In this document: piece by piece, positions 1 to 6,219 of the stretch
Position numbering within the stretch: position 1 is the first letter of the stretch
Layout of the letters: every line of letters starts with the position of its first letter
Notes under the pieces: generated by a model
Databases searched by the model: none
Seen by the model: only the letters and a program-made list of their open reading frames with translations
What the model was told of the DNA's origin: nothing
Assembly: GCA_009691925.1 (NCBI GenBank)
Contig: SIAG01000083.1
Location: 1-12,100 of the forward strand
DNA: 12,100 nt
Source: Planctomycetaceae bacterium
GTDB lineage: Bacteria; Planctomycetota; Planctomycetia; Pirellulales; UBA1268
Reading direction: 5' to 3'
Translations under genes and position numbers: made by a program

Positions 1-371
1 CCCTGTCGATCCTCCTGGCCGTGACTGCACCGGCCGCCGCGGTCGATCTGACGGGGTCTTGGACGGGGAGTTGGGAAAGCACGTCGACCGGTCACGCCGG
101 CCCCCTGCGGGCCACGTTCCGCCCCTGCGGAGAAGACCGGTGGACCGTCGATTTCTCCGGGCGGTTCTTCAAGCTTCTTCCCTTTAAGTACTCCGTCACG
201 CTCCGCGTCGTCGAGGATGCGGGGGACAGGGTCACGCTGGCGGGGACTTCCTGGCTCGGCCGACTGTTCGGGACCTTCTGCTACCGGGCCGACGCCACCG
301 CCTGCCGGTTCGAGGCCCGCTACACCTCGAAGAAGGACACCGGGATCTTCCGACTCGAGCGCGCCGATTGA
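1..371 (+). CDS. Small secreted beta-rich protein, 5' end cut by the window
   Basis: The reading frame is open from the first bases of the window (codons in phase with position 3) and ends at TGA 369-371. The visible start reads L-S-I-L-L-A-V-T-A-P-A-A-A-V-D, which looks like the end of a signal-peptide hydrophobic core followed by an A-A-A cleavage site. The true start therefore lies before the window, and the GTG at 21 is probably internal to the signal peptide. The mature part is about 103 residues and begins V-D-L-T-G-S-W-T-G-S-W. It is rich in alternating hydrophobic and aromatic residues (G-R-F-F-K-L-L-P-F-K-Y-S-V-T-L; L-F-G-T-F-C-Y), as in small lipocalin-like beta barrels. It resembles short exported proteins I know from planctomycete genomes, but I cannot name a function. 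It converges on the thioredoxin lipoprotein gene with a 51-base gap. Confidence 0.75.
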   Translation, partial: LSILLAVTAPAAAVDLTGSWTGSWESTSTGHAGPLRATFRPCGEDRWTVDFSGRFFKLLPFKYSVTLRVVEDAGDRVTLAGTSWLGRLFGTFCYRADATACRFEARYTSKKDTGIFRLERAD

Positions 372-381
372 CGCACTGGTA

Positions 382-400
382 GCGGGGGGATGATCCCCGC
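382..400. terminator. Weak hairpin between convergent genes
   Basis: GCGGGG at 382-387 pairs with CCCCGC at 395-400 around a 7-base loop, 11 bases after the stop of the upstream + gene. On the + strand it is followed by a pyrimidine-rich stretch (GTCCGTCTCTCT) rather than a clean T run. Its place between two converging stop codons suggests a terminator, but the tail is poor. Confidence 0.4.
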
Positions 401-422
401 GCCGTCCGTCTCTCTGACGCGC

Positions 423-1811
423 TCAGATCGGTTCGGCCCGGGGCGAGTTGCCCCCCTTCGGCGCCAGCGACTTCCCCTCCAGGAGCGCGTCGAGCTGCTT
501 GCGCAGTTTCGCCTCCATCCCCTCACTCGACCCGACATGCACCGCCTCGACGCTGCCGTCCCGCCCGATGATCACCGTGTGGGGGATCGCCTCGACCCGA
601 TAGGCCAGCGCAGCGGCGCCGTCGGTGTCCATGACGACCGGGGCATCGATCGGCTCCTCCTGGAGAAACGCGCGGATCGTCTCCGCATCCTCCTTGAGGT
701 TGACCGCGCGGAACACGATCCCCTTGTCGGCATATTCCTTGCAAACCCGGGCGACGACCGGGAGCGACGCCCGGCAAGGACCGCACCAGGAGGCCCAGAA
801 GTCGAGCACGACGATCTTGTCTTTCTGCATGGAGGCATCGAAACGGGAGCCGTCCGTCCCGACCAGCGTGCGCGGCGTGATGGGAAAGCCGACGGTCGAG
901 TGGAGTGCCGGACGGGCGGCGAGGCGCTCGCGCTGGGCCTGGTTGGCGAAGTCGGAGAGCGAGTCGACCCTCTCGCATCCCTCCCCCGGCACAAAGGCGA
1001 AGTCCGCAGGCTCGAAGTCCGGATCAAACCGCCACTGGTCGAAGATCACCGTCGACGAAAGATCGACGTTTCGGCCGCCGACGAAGAGCTGGCCGATGGT
1101 CGGCACGAATTTCACCGGCACCGGCTCGTCGCCCGTCGCCACCCACAAATCCCAATTCCCCGACTCCGAACGGGCGACAAGGTGCGTGCACACGCTGCCA
1201 TCGATCTCCTCGGGCCCGGCGACTGAAAGCTCCTGCACCCCCTCGAGCAAGGCCGCGGCCGGATCCTCGGCCAGCAGAGCCTTCGTGACAACGTCGGCAC
1301 CGCCGACCCCGAGCATCGTCCGGAGGTGCGGGTTGTCGACGACTTCCGGCAGGGTCGCGGGAGCCGGCGACGACTCGTAGCGGTCGGCGTCCTTGTGTTT
1401 CTGGTGGATGACGAGCGATTGGCCGTCGCTGATCACCGTGCCGCTTCCCGGCTGGTCGCCGGTGAGGACCACGGCTAGCCGATTCGGGCGCTCCACACGC
1501 ACCACATGCTCCATCTCGCCGGCAAATTTTTTAGCCGCCTCGTCGGAGACCGTCGTGGTGCTCACCTGCCGCAGTGAGAAGCTCTTCGTGGCGCCGAGAA
1601 ACGTCGCCATCCGGTCGATCACCTCGCGGGCCTCCGGCGCGATCGACACCGGGCGGGATTCGATGGCCGCTGGGACTGCCGGCCTGGCCACCGGCGGGGG
1701 AGCAGTCCCACCGCAGCCGGCCGACAGGAGCACTGCGGCAGCCCATCCACCGAGCGTCCCCAGCCGGGCGCCGTGATTGATTCTCTTCGTCGGAAATCCC
1801 GTCATTCCCAT
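423..1811 (-). CDS. Lipoprotein with DUF2092 (LolA-like) domain and TlpA-type thioredoxin domain
   Basis: Predicted 462-residue periplasmic lipoprotein thiol-disulfide oxidoreductase. I chose ATG 1811 because GGAG (1821-1824) sits 9 bases before it; the same frame is open to an upstream ATG at 1853 that lacks such a site. The N-terminus has basic residues, a hydrophobic core and the lipobox L-S-A-G-C, with C33 as lipid-attachment site, then a Pro/Ala linker. Residues about 58-236 match DUF2092: an E-A-x-x-V-I-D-R-M start, V-R-V-E-R-P-N-R-L-A-V, D-G-Q-S-L, and V-x-G-x-x-C-x-H-L followed by D-L-W-V. This family has a LolA/LolB-like lipid-binding fold. Residues about 305-450 are a TlpA/ResA-type thioredoxin domain with W-A-S-W-C-G-P-C (C343, C346) and the cis-proline loop E-A-I-P-H-T (P410). 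The likely role is disulfide reduction or isomerisation at the membrane. What DUF2092 adds is unknown. It lies 225 bases downstream of galK on the same strand. Confidence 0.88.
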   Translation of the reverse strand: MGMTGFPTKRINHGARLGTLGGWAAAVLLSAGCGGTAPPPVARPAVPAAIESRPVSIAPEAREVIDRMATFLGATKSFSLRQVSTTTVSDEAAKKFAGEMEHVVRVERPNRLAVVLTGDQPGSGTVISDGQSLVIHQKHKDADRYESSPAPATLPEVVDNPHLRTMLGVGGADVVTKALLAEDPAAALLEGVQELSVAGPEEIDGSVCTHLVARSESGNWDLWVATGDEPVPVKFVPTIGQLFVGGRNVDLSSTVIFDQWRFDPDFEPADFAFVPGEGCERVDSLSDFANQAQRERLAARPALHSTVGFPITPRTLVGTDGSRFDASMQKDKIVVLDFWASWCGPCRASLPVVARVCKEYADKGIVFRAVNLKEDAETIRAFLQEEPIDAPVVMDTDGAAALAYRVEAIPHTVIIGRDGSVEAVHVGSSEGMEAKLRKQLDALLEGKSLAPKGGNSPRAEPI

Positions 1812-2036
1812 ATCACCCTTCTCCGCGCGTCGAGATTCCATGCCGGGGATCACTCCGCCAGCCTGCGTTTCCCGAGGAGGGCAGGAGCCTCCTCTCCAGG
1901 ATTCTCAAAGGATACTCGCCAGCCACGCCCAAGAAACCATTCTCAGGCTGGCGACGCCGTCGGGTTTATCGGGGCCCCGTTCGGTACACTCCGCAGGAGG
2001 GGGAATCTTCCTGCCGGGCCGATCGGCTTTCCCCAC
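1812..2036 (-). other. Intergenic region between galK and the thioredoxin lipoprotein gene
   Basis: No credible gene is seen in these 225 bases. They hold three dyads: 1993-1998/2009-2014 (GCAGGA, 10-base loop), 1917-1924/1946-1953 (CGCCAGCC, 8-base stem, 21-base loop) and 1874-1880/1888-1894 (GAGGAGG, 7-base loop). None is followed by a T run on the minus strand, so no intrinsic terminator for galK is evident and read-through into the lipoprotein gene is possible. No clear -35/-10 pair was recognised. Confidence 0.5.
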
Positions 2037-3155
2037 TCACTCCACCACGACTGTCGGCCCGGAGGCCGCGGCGGTAAGAAACCAGGCGGCGTCGATGCCG
2101 GTGGCGTCGCGGTAGGCGTCTTGGAGACCGCGCCCCGTCGCCTCGGCCCCGTCCGCTTCCACCAGCGCCACAGCGCAGCCGCCGAAGCCCCCCCCCGTCA
2201 TCCGGCAGCCGATGATCCCGGGGACGCCCGCCGAGAGCTCCACGATCCGGTCGAGCTCCGGACAGGAGACGGCGTAATCGGCCGAGAGCGACCGGTGGCT
2301 CTCCCCCATCAGTTGGCCGGCCCTGTCCCAATCGCGATCACTGAGCGCCCCGACGAACGCCGGCACTCGCGCGATCTCGCCGACGACATGCCTCGCCCGG
2401 GCAAACTCCGTGGCGGGGAGCCGCCCTGCAGCGGCCTCGACATCGGCTGCCGTCACGTCGCGGAGCGACCCGACTCCGAGCCCTTGGGCAGCGGAAGCGC
2501 ACTCGGCCCGGCGGTTGGCGTATTCCCCATCGGCGAGGGAGTGCTTCACGCCGCTGTCGAAGACGAGGACGCGGACGGCGGCGTCGATCGGCACTGCCAC
2601 CACCTCGCGCGATCGGCAGTCGAGCTGGAGGGCGTGGCCAGCCTCCCCGCAGCAGACGGCGAACTGGTCCATGATGCCGCAGGGAACACCGGCGAACTCG
2701 TGCTCGGCTTGCTGGCAGAGGAGCGCTTTCTCCAGCCGGGTTAGGCTCTGGCCACAGAGCGTCTCCACGACGGTCGCCATCGCCACCTCGAGCGCCGCAC
2801 TCGAGCTCAATCCGGCCCCGGCCGGGAGGGTGGCGCTGATGTCGGCATCGAATCCCGGGATCACGAACCCGATCCGCCGGTAGCCCTCGATCACCCCGCG
2901 GACGTAATTCGACCAGCTCCGCGCCACCGGCGCGACAGTCGCGGTGAGGTCGAGCGACATCGGTCGCCGGTCGCGTTGCGTCCGCAGCACGGCCAACCTG
3001 TCTCCCCGCGGGCGGACATGGATCGTCACATGGCGTTCGATCGCCATCGGCAGTACGAAGCCGTTATTGTAGTCGGTGTGCTCGCCGATGAGGTTCACGC
3101 GACCAGGCGCGCTGGCGGCAAACGGAACGGTAACCGGCTGGGACAGGCTCGACAT
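2037..3155 (-). CDS. galK: Galactokinase (GHMP kinase family)
   Basis: Predicted 372-residue cytoplasmic galactokinase, phosphorylating alpha-D-galactose at C1 with ATP in the Leloir pathway. The family signature G-R-V-N-L-I-G-E-H-T-D-Y is at residues 18-29, with R19 the expected catalytic arginine. The GHMP ATP-binding loop P-A-G-A-G-L-S-S-S-A-A is at 111-121. G-I-M-D-Q at 160-164 places the catalytic Asp at D163. The third GHMP motif R-M-T-G-G-G-F-G-G-C is at 318-327. Length fits the family (about 350-390). ATG 3155 is chosen because AAGGAGA (3164-3170) precedes it at good spacing; the frame is open further upstream, but that extension runs through the terminator of the preceding gene. No epimerase, uridylyltransferase or sugar transporter gene is nearby. 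A related sugar-kinase specificity (for example N-acetylgalactosamine) cannot be excluded, but the signature is that of GalK. Confidence 0.93.
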   Translation of the reverse strand: MSSLSQPVTVPFAASAPGRVNLIGEHTDYNNGFVLPMAIERHVTIHVRPRGDRLAVLRTQRDRRPMSLDLTATVAPVARSWSNYVRGVIEGYRRIGFVIPGFDADISATLPAGAGLSSSAALEVAMATVVETLCGQSLTRLEKALLCQQAEHEFAGVPCGIMDQFAVCCGEAGHALQLDCRSREVVAVPIDAAVRVLVFDSGVKHSLADGEYANRRAECASAAQGLGVGSLRDVTAADVEAAAGRLPATEFARARHVVGEIARVPAFVGALSDRDWDRAGQLMGESHRSLSADYAVSCPELDRIVELSAGVPGIIGCRMTGGGFGGCAVALVEADGAEATGRGLQDAYRDATGIDAAWFLTAAASGPTVVVE

Positions 3156-3174
3156 CGGTGGCATCTCCTTTTCG

Positions 3175-3191
3175 CAGGCAGCATACCTGCA
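3175..3191 (-). promoter_or_regulatory. Small hairpin just upstream of the galK ribosome site
   Basis: GCAGG and CCTGC flank a 7-base loop about 5 bases before the AAGGAGA of galK on the minus strand. It could stabilise or modulate the leader, but five base pairs alone are weak evidence. No -35/-10 pair was recognised between the terminator at 3306-3346 and galK. Confidence 0.3.
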
Positions 3192-3305
3192 GCCCGGCTG
3201 GGGAGTGCTGAGTGTTTGACAGGCACTGCCGCGTCGGCGCACACGGGGATCTGGCGACGAACGCGTCTGAAAGTCGATCGACCCTGTCGAGTGTCCCCGG
3301 CCGGG

Positions 3306-3346
3306 AGAGAAAAAGAAGCGGCCCGATCCTTTCGGACCGGGCCGCT
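3306..3346 (-). terminator. Rho-independent terminator of the YTV-repeat gene
   Basis: On the minus strand, AGCGGCCCGGTCC pairs with GGATCGGGCCGCT over 13 base pairs (one G-U wobble) around a GAAA tetraloop. It is followed directly by the T-rich tail TCTTTTTCTCT (3316 down to 3306). The GNRA loop, the long GC stem and the tail make this the clearest regulatory element in the window. It begins 74 bases after the YTV stop codon and separates that gene from galK. The wobble becomes an A-C mismatch if read on the + strand, which supports the minus orientation. Confidence 0.92.
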
Positions 3347-3420
3347 CCCGTTCCCAATCGTCTCGTTCCTCCCGCCCCAAGGCCCTCCGGCCCGAGGCAT
3401 TCAGAACTTGCTTCGTTCGA

Positions 3421-5850
3421 TCATTCGCAGAGCGGAACCTCGCGGCAGATTGTCGTCGGCACGCAGCGGGTCACCGTGTAGGGAACCCGCGTCGGCACGT
3501 AGCGGACCACATCAATCGACTTGGTGTAGTGCACGGGGAAGGTCTTGCAGACCGGCACCTGACGGGTGCGGCACTCCTTGACCAGCGTGCAGACCTTGTA
3601 CTGCACTTCCTTCGAGCACTGCTCCGTGACCGTCCGGCAGACCTTGTAGCAGCAGCTCTTGACACGCTGCTCAGGGACCATCCGGCAGACCTGATACGTC
3701 CGCACCCGTGTCTCGGGCACCATCCGGCAAACCTTGTAACAGCAGGTCTTCACGCGCTGCTCACTCACCATCCGGCAGACCTGGTAGCTGCAGGTCCTGA
3801 CCCGCTGTTCCGGCACCATCCGGCAAACCTGGTAGGTCCGGACACGTTGCTCACTCACCATCCGGCAAACCTGGTAGCTGCAGGTTTTGACGCGCTGCTC
3901 ACTCACCATCCGGCAAACCTGATAGGTCCGGACACGCTGCTCCGGCACCATCCGGCAAACCTGGTAGCTGCAGGTCTTGACCCGCTGTTCAGGCACCATC
4001 CGGCAAACCTGGTACGTCCGGACACGCTGCTCAGGAACCATCCGGCAAACCTGGTAGCTGCAGGTCTTGACCCGCTGTTCAGGAACCATCCGGCAAACCT
4101 GGTACGTCCGGACACGCTGCTCAGGCACCATCCGGCAGACCTGGTAGTTGCAGGTCTTGATCCGCTGCTCGGGCACCATCCGGCAGACCTGGTACGTCCG
4201 GACACGCTGCTCAGGCACCATCCGGCAGACCTGGTAGTTGCAGGTCCGAACACGCTGCTCCGGCACCATCCGGCAAACCTGGTACGTCCGGACACGCTGC
4301 TCAGGGATCATCCGGCAAACGGTGTAGTTGCAGGTCTTGACCCGCTGCTCCGACACCATCCGGCAGACCTTGTAGCACTGCTTGTCGACGATCGTCTCCC
4401 GCTCGTAGCGGACACAGGCGATCTCCTTCTCGATCGTCTCCGGCACCCACTTCTTCTTCGTGATCGTCCGCGGCGGGCACTGCTCCTCGACCTTCGTCAT
4501 CTTGCCCGGGTGGTAAACGCACTTGCACTGGCACTCGTCCCACACCCAGCAACCGGGCTCACGGACGCAGCGGGTGATCACCGGGCCGGGCACCTCGCAG
4601 CACTCGGTCTCCCAGCGACCGCTGCAGATCTGGATCGTCTTCGTGAAGTGGACCGGCTTGCAGACCGTCCGGCAGACGTCACGCTCACGGGTCTCCCACA
4701 CCGGCTTGCAAACCGTGTAGGGGATTTCCTTGGTGAGCGTCTCGCGGACCGGCTTGCAGACCGTGTAGCACTGCTCGCGAGTCTCGTAGACGGGCTTGCA
4801 GACCGTGTACGGGATCTCCTTAACAAGAGTTTCATAGACCGGCTTGCAGACCGTATAGGCCTGTTCACGGGTCTCGTACACCGGCCGGCAGACCGTGTAC
4901 GGAATCTCCTTCGTCATCGTTTCGTAGACCGGCTTGCAGACCGTGTAGGTCTGTTCACGGGTCTCGTAGACGGGCTTGCAGACGGTGTACGGAATCTCCT
5001 TCGTCATCGTTTCATAGACCGGCTTGCAGATCGTGTAGGTCTGCTCGCGAGTCTCGTACACCGGCCGGCAGACCGTGTACGGGATCTCCTTGGTGAGCGT
5101 CTCGTAGACCGGCTTGCAGATCGTGTAGGTCTGCTCGCGAGTCTCATACACCGGCTTGCAGACGGTGTACGGAATCTCCTTAACAAGAGTTTCGTAGACC
5201 GGCTTGCAGATCGTGTAGGTCTGCTCGCGAGTCTCGTACACCGGCCGGCAGACCGTGTACGGGATCTCCTTGGTGAGCGTCTCGTAGACCGGCTTGCAGA
5301 CCGTGTACGGGATCTCCTTGGTGAGCGTCTCGTAGACCGGCTTGCAGACGGTGTAGGTTTGCTCACGAGTCTCGTACACCGGCTTGCAGACCGTGTACGG
5401 GATCTCCTTGGTGACGGTCTCCCACACCGGCTTGCTGACGGTGTAGTTGACGATCTTCGAGCGGGTCTCCCACACCGGCTTGCTGACGGTGTACTCGACC
5501 TCCTTGAACGACCGCTCCGTCTCGTAGCGGACGCAGTCGATCTCCTTCGGCTCGACGATGCGCTCGCACATCGTCTTGTAGCAGGTGATCTCCTGGCGCT
5601 CCCAGACGGTCTCGCGGACCGTTCGGGTCGGGCCGCAGGGCGCCGAGCCCCCGTCGACAAAACCATCCTCGACGATCCGACTGCCGACCGAGTCGCCGAC
5701 GTCAGGGACCGGACCGGCATCGCCGGCCAGGACGCTGTGCGCTGCGTCGGGACAGTCCTCGCCGGCCAGCCCGATCGCGTCGTCGGCGCGGAGCGCCGGC
5801 GACACGATCCAGGCGAGGGCCAGCAGGCAACTCATCCACGTGGTCTTCAT
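3421..5850 (-). CDS. Giant cysteine-rich YTV-repeat surface protein
   Basis: An 809-residue exported protein of the planctomycete YTV-repeat family (PF07639 type), proposed to be a structural component of the planctomycete cell envelope. Residues 1-22 form a signal peptide (hydrophobic L-L-A-L-A-W-I-V, then A-L-R-A before D-D). Residues 23-118 are a short acidic stretch and a repeat-poor entry. Residues 119-390 are an array of Y-T-[VI]-C-[KR]-P-V-Y-E-T units, the first two carrying Ser instead of Cys. Residues 391-495 are a Cys-dense linker including E-C-Q-C-K-C. Residues 496-750 are a second array of Y-Q-V-C-R-M-V-[PS]-E-Q-R-V units. The tail ends in another Y-T-V motif. I count 71 cysteines, nearly all in regular register, which suggests a disulfide-crosslinked fibre or sheet; this is inference. 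Pairwise function, partners and anchoring are not visible. It is monocistronic by its own terminator. Confidence 0.9.
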   Translation of the reverse strand: MKTTWMSCLLALAWIVSPALRADDAIGLAGEDCPDAAHSVLAGDAGPVPDVGDSVGSRIVEDGFVDGGSAPCGPTRTVRETVWERQEITCYKTMCERIVEPKEIDCVRYETERSFKEVEYTVSKPVWETRSKIVNYTVSKPVWETVTKEIPYTVCKPVYETREQTYTVCKPVYETLTKEIPYTVCKPVYETLTKEIPYTVCRPVYETREQTYTICKPVYETLVKEIPYTVCKPVYETREQTYTICKPVYETLTKEIPYTVCRPVYETREQTYTICKPVYETMTKEIPYTVCKPVYETREQTYTVCKPVYETMTKEIPYTVCRPVYETREQAYTVCKPVYETLVKEIPYTVCKPVYETREQCYTVCKPVRETLTKEIPYTVCKPVWETRERDVCRTVCKPVHFTKTIQICSGRWETECCEVPGPVITRCVREPGCWVWDECQCKCVYHPGKMTKVEEQCPPRTITKKKWVPETIEKEIACVRYERETIVDKQCYKVCRMVSEQRVKTCNYTVCRMIPEQRVRTYQVCRMVPEQRVRTCNYQVCRMVPEQRVRTYQVCRMVPEQRIKTCNYQVCRMVPEQRVRTYQVCRMVPEQRVKTCSYQVCRMVPEQRVRTYQVCRMVPEQRVKTCSYQVCRMVPEQRVRTYQVCRMVSEQRVKTCSYQVCRMVSEQRVRTYQVCRMVPEQRVRTCSYQVCRMVSEQRVKTCCYKVCRMVPETRVRTYQVCRMVPEQRVKSCCYKVCRTVTEQCSKEVQYKVCTLVKECRTRQVPVCKTFPVHYTKSIDVVRYVPTRVPYTVTRCVPTTICREVPLCE
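3781..4320 (-). repeat. Tandem 90-base repeat array B (Y-Q-V-C-R-M-V units)
   Basis: Six in-register 30-residue units (residues 511-540, 541-570, and so on to 690) of the YTV-repeat protein. Each is a 14-residue subunit Y-Q-V-C-R-M-V-P-E-Q-R-V-R-T plus a 16-residue subunit ending K-T-C-[NS]. Each 30-residue unit carries three cysteines in fixed positions. Degenerate copies continue on both sides (496-510 and 691-740). The pattern also shows at DNA level as near-identical 90-base blocks. Confidence 0.9.
4711..5250 (-). repeat. Tandem 90-base repeat array A (Y-T-V-C-K-P-V-Y-E-T units)
   Basis: Six in-register 30-residue units (residues 201-230, and so on to 380), each a 14-residue subunit ending R-E-Q-T or its variants and a 16-residue subunit ending [LM]-[TV]-K-E-I-P. 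Each subunit has one cysteine. A looser set of copies covers residues 119-200. DNA copies differ mainly at synonymous sites, and some non-adjacent copies share the same unusual codons. Confidence 0.9.
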
Positions 5851-5856
5851 GCATGC

Positions 5857-5878
5857 CGCCCCTCACGGGGCGACTCCT
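5857..5878 (-). promoter_or_regulatory. Hairpin between Shine-Dalgarno and start codon of the YTV-repeat gene
   Basis: On the minus strand AGGAG (5878-5874) is followed after one base by CGCCCC-GTGA-GGGGCG (5872-5857), a 6-base-pair all-GC stem capped by a GTGA (GNRA) tetraloop, and then by GCATGC before ATG 5850. The linear distance from AGGAG to ATG is 23 bases, too long for normal initiation. Folding the hairpin out leaves about 7 bases, which is optimal. Alternatively the GAGGGG in the 3' arm acts as a weak ribosome site that the stem hides. Confidence 0.5.
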
Positions 5879-6150
5879 GAAAAGGGAACGAAACTCTTGG
5901 GTGGGCGTGGGGGCAGGGTTTCCCACGCTCTTCAACCATCGACCATAAATCCCCCGCAGGTTGACCAAACCACGCATCCGCTCGGCTTTTTCCAAGCCCC
6001 CAGCGCCGTCACATTCGCTACAGATTCACGGTCGTGGCCGGCTGGGATCGCTCCGGGCAGAAATCTCCACAACGCCGCCCCCGGCCTCGTTTCACCAAGG
6101 CCCGCCACGACTTGCAGCCGGTTCTCCGGTGCCCCGAAAGGTGGACCGCG
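5879..6150. other. Divergent regulatory gap between the YTV-repeat gene and rex
   Basis: No gene is supported here. A perfect 7-base dyad GCGTGGG (5905-5911) / CCCACGC (5922-5928) lies in the YTV-gene leader or promoter. A weak minus-strand promoter-like pair (TTGGTC and TATGGT, spacer 15) lies near 5944-5970. No Rex operator resembling TTGTGAAATATTTCACAA was seen. Confidence 0.4.
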
Positions 6151-6180
6151 TTGCGGGGGCGCTGGTTCGGGGGGTAGAGT
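6151..6180 (+). promoter_or_regulatory. Candidate promoter of rex
   Basis: TTGCGG (6151-6156) and TAGAGT (6175-6180) are separated by 18 bases and would start transcription near 6187, about 33 bases before the rex start. The -10 matches the consensus at four of six positions and the -35 only weakly. Confidence 0.33.
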
Positions 6181-6219
6181 TTTCTCGCGGACCGTCCCTC
6201 TTCACGGCGTCGACGCCCC

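Noticed and set aside
390..1226. Long + strand open frame across the thioredoxin lipoprotein gene
   Set aside because: It is an antisense shadow in GC-rich DNA; the minus-strand product has a lipobox and a W-C-G-P-C active site.
3214..3219. TTGACA on the + strand as a -35 box
   Set aside because: No -10 box lies 16-18 bases downstream, and it points into the 3' end of a minus-strand gene with no + gene there.
3156..3380. N-terminal extension of galK to 3380
   Set aside because: It would run through the terminator stem of the upstream gene, has no family similarity, and a good ribosome site precedes ATG 3155.
3781..5250. CRISPR-like regular repeats
   Set aside because: The repeats are contiguous 90-base coding units with no unique spacers, in frame with a protein repeat.
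3529..5880. A 783-residue open frame on the + strand, antisense to the YTV-repeat gene
   Set aside because: It mirrors the repeats of the real gene; antisense frames stay open because the 90-base units contain no antisense stop in that phase. Its product is an Arg/Leu/Asp/His-rich repetitive string without a signal peptide or family match, whereas the minus-strand product has a signal peptide, a terminator and a known repeat family.
5851..6219. Rex autoregulatory operator in front of rex
   Set aside because: I looked for a TTGTGAA...TTCACAA palindrome and found none, although a degenerate site could be missed by eye.
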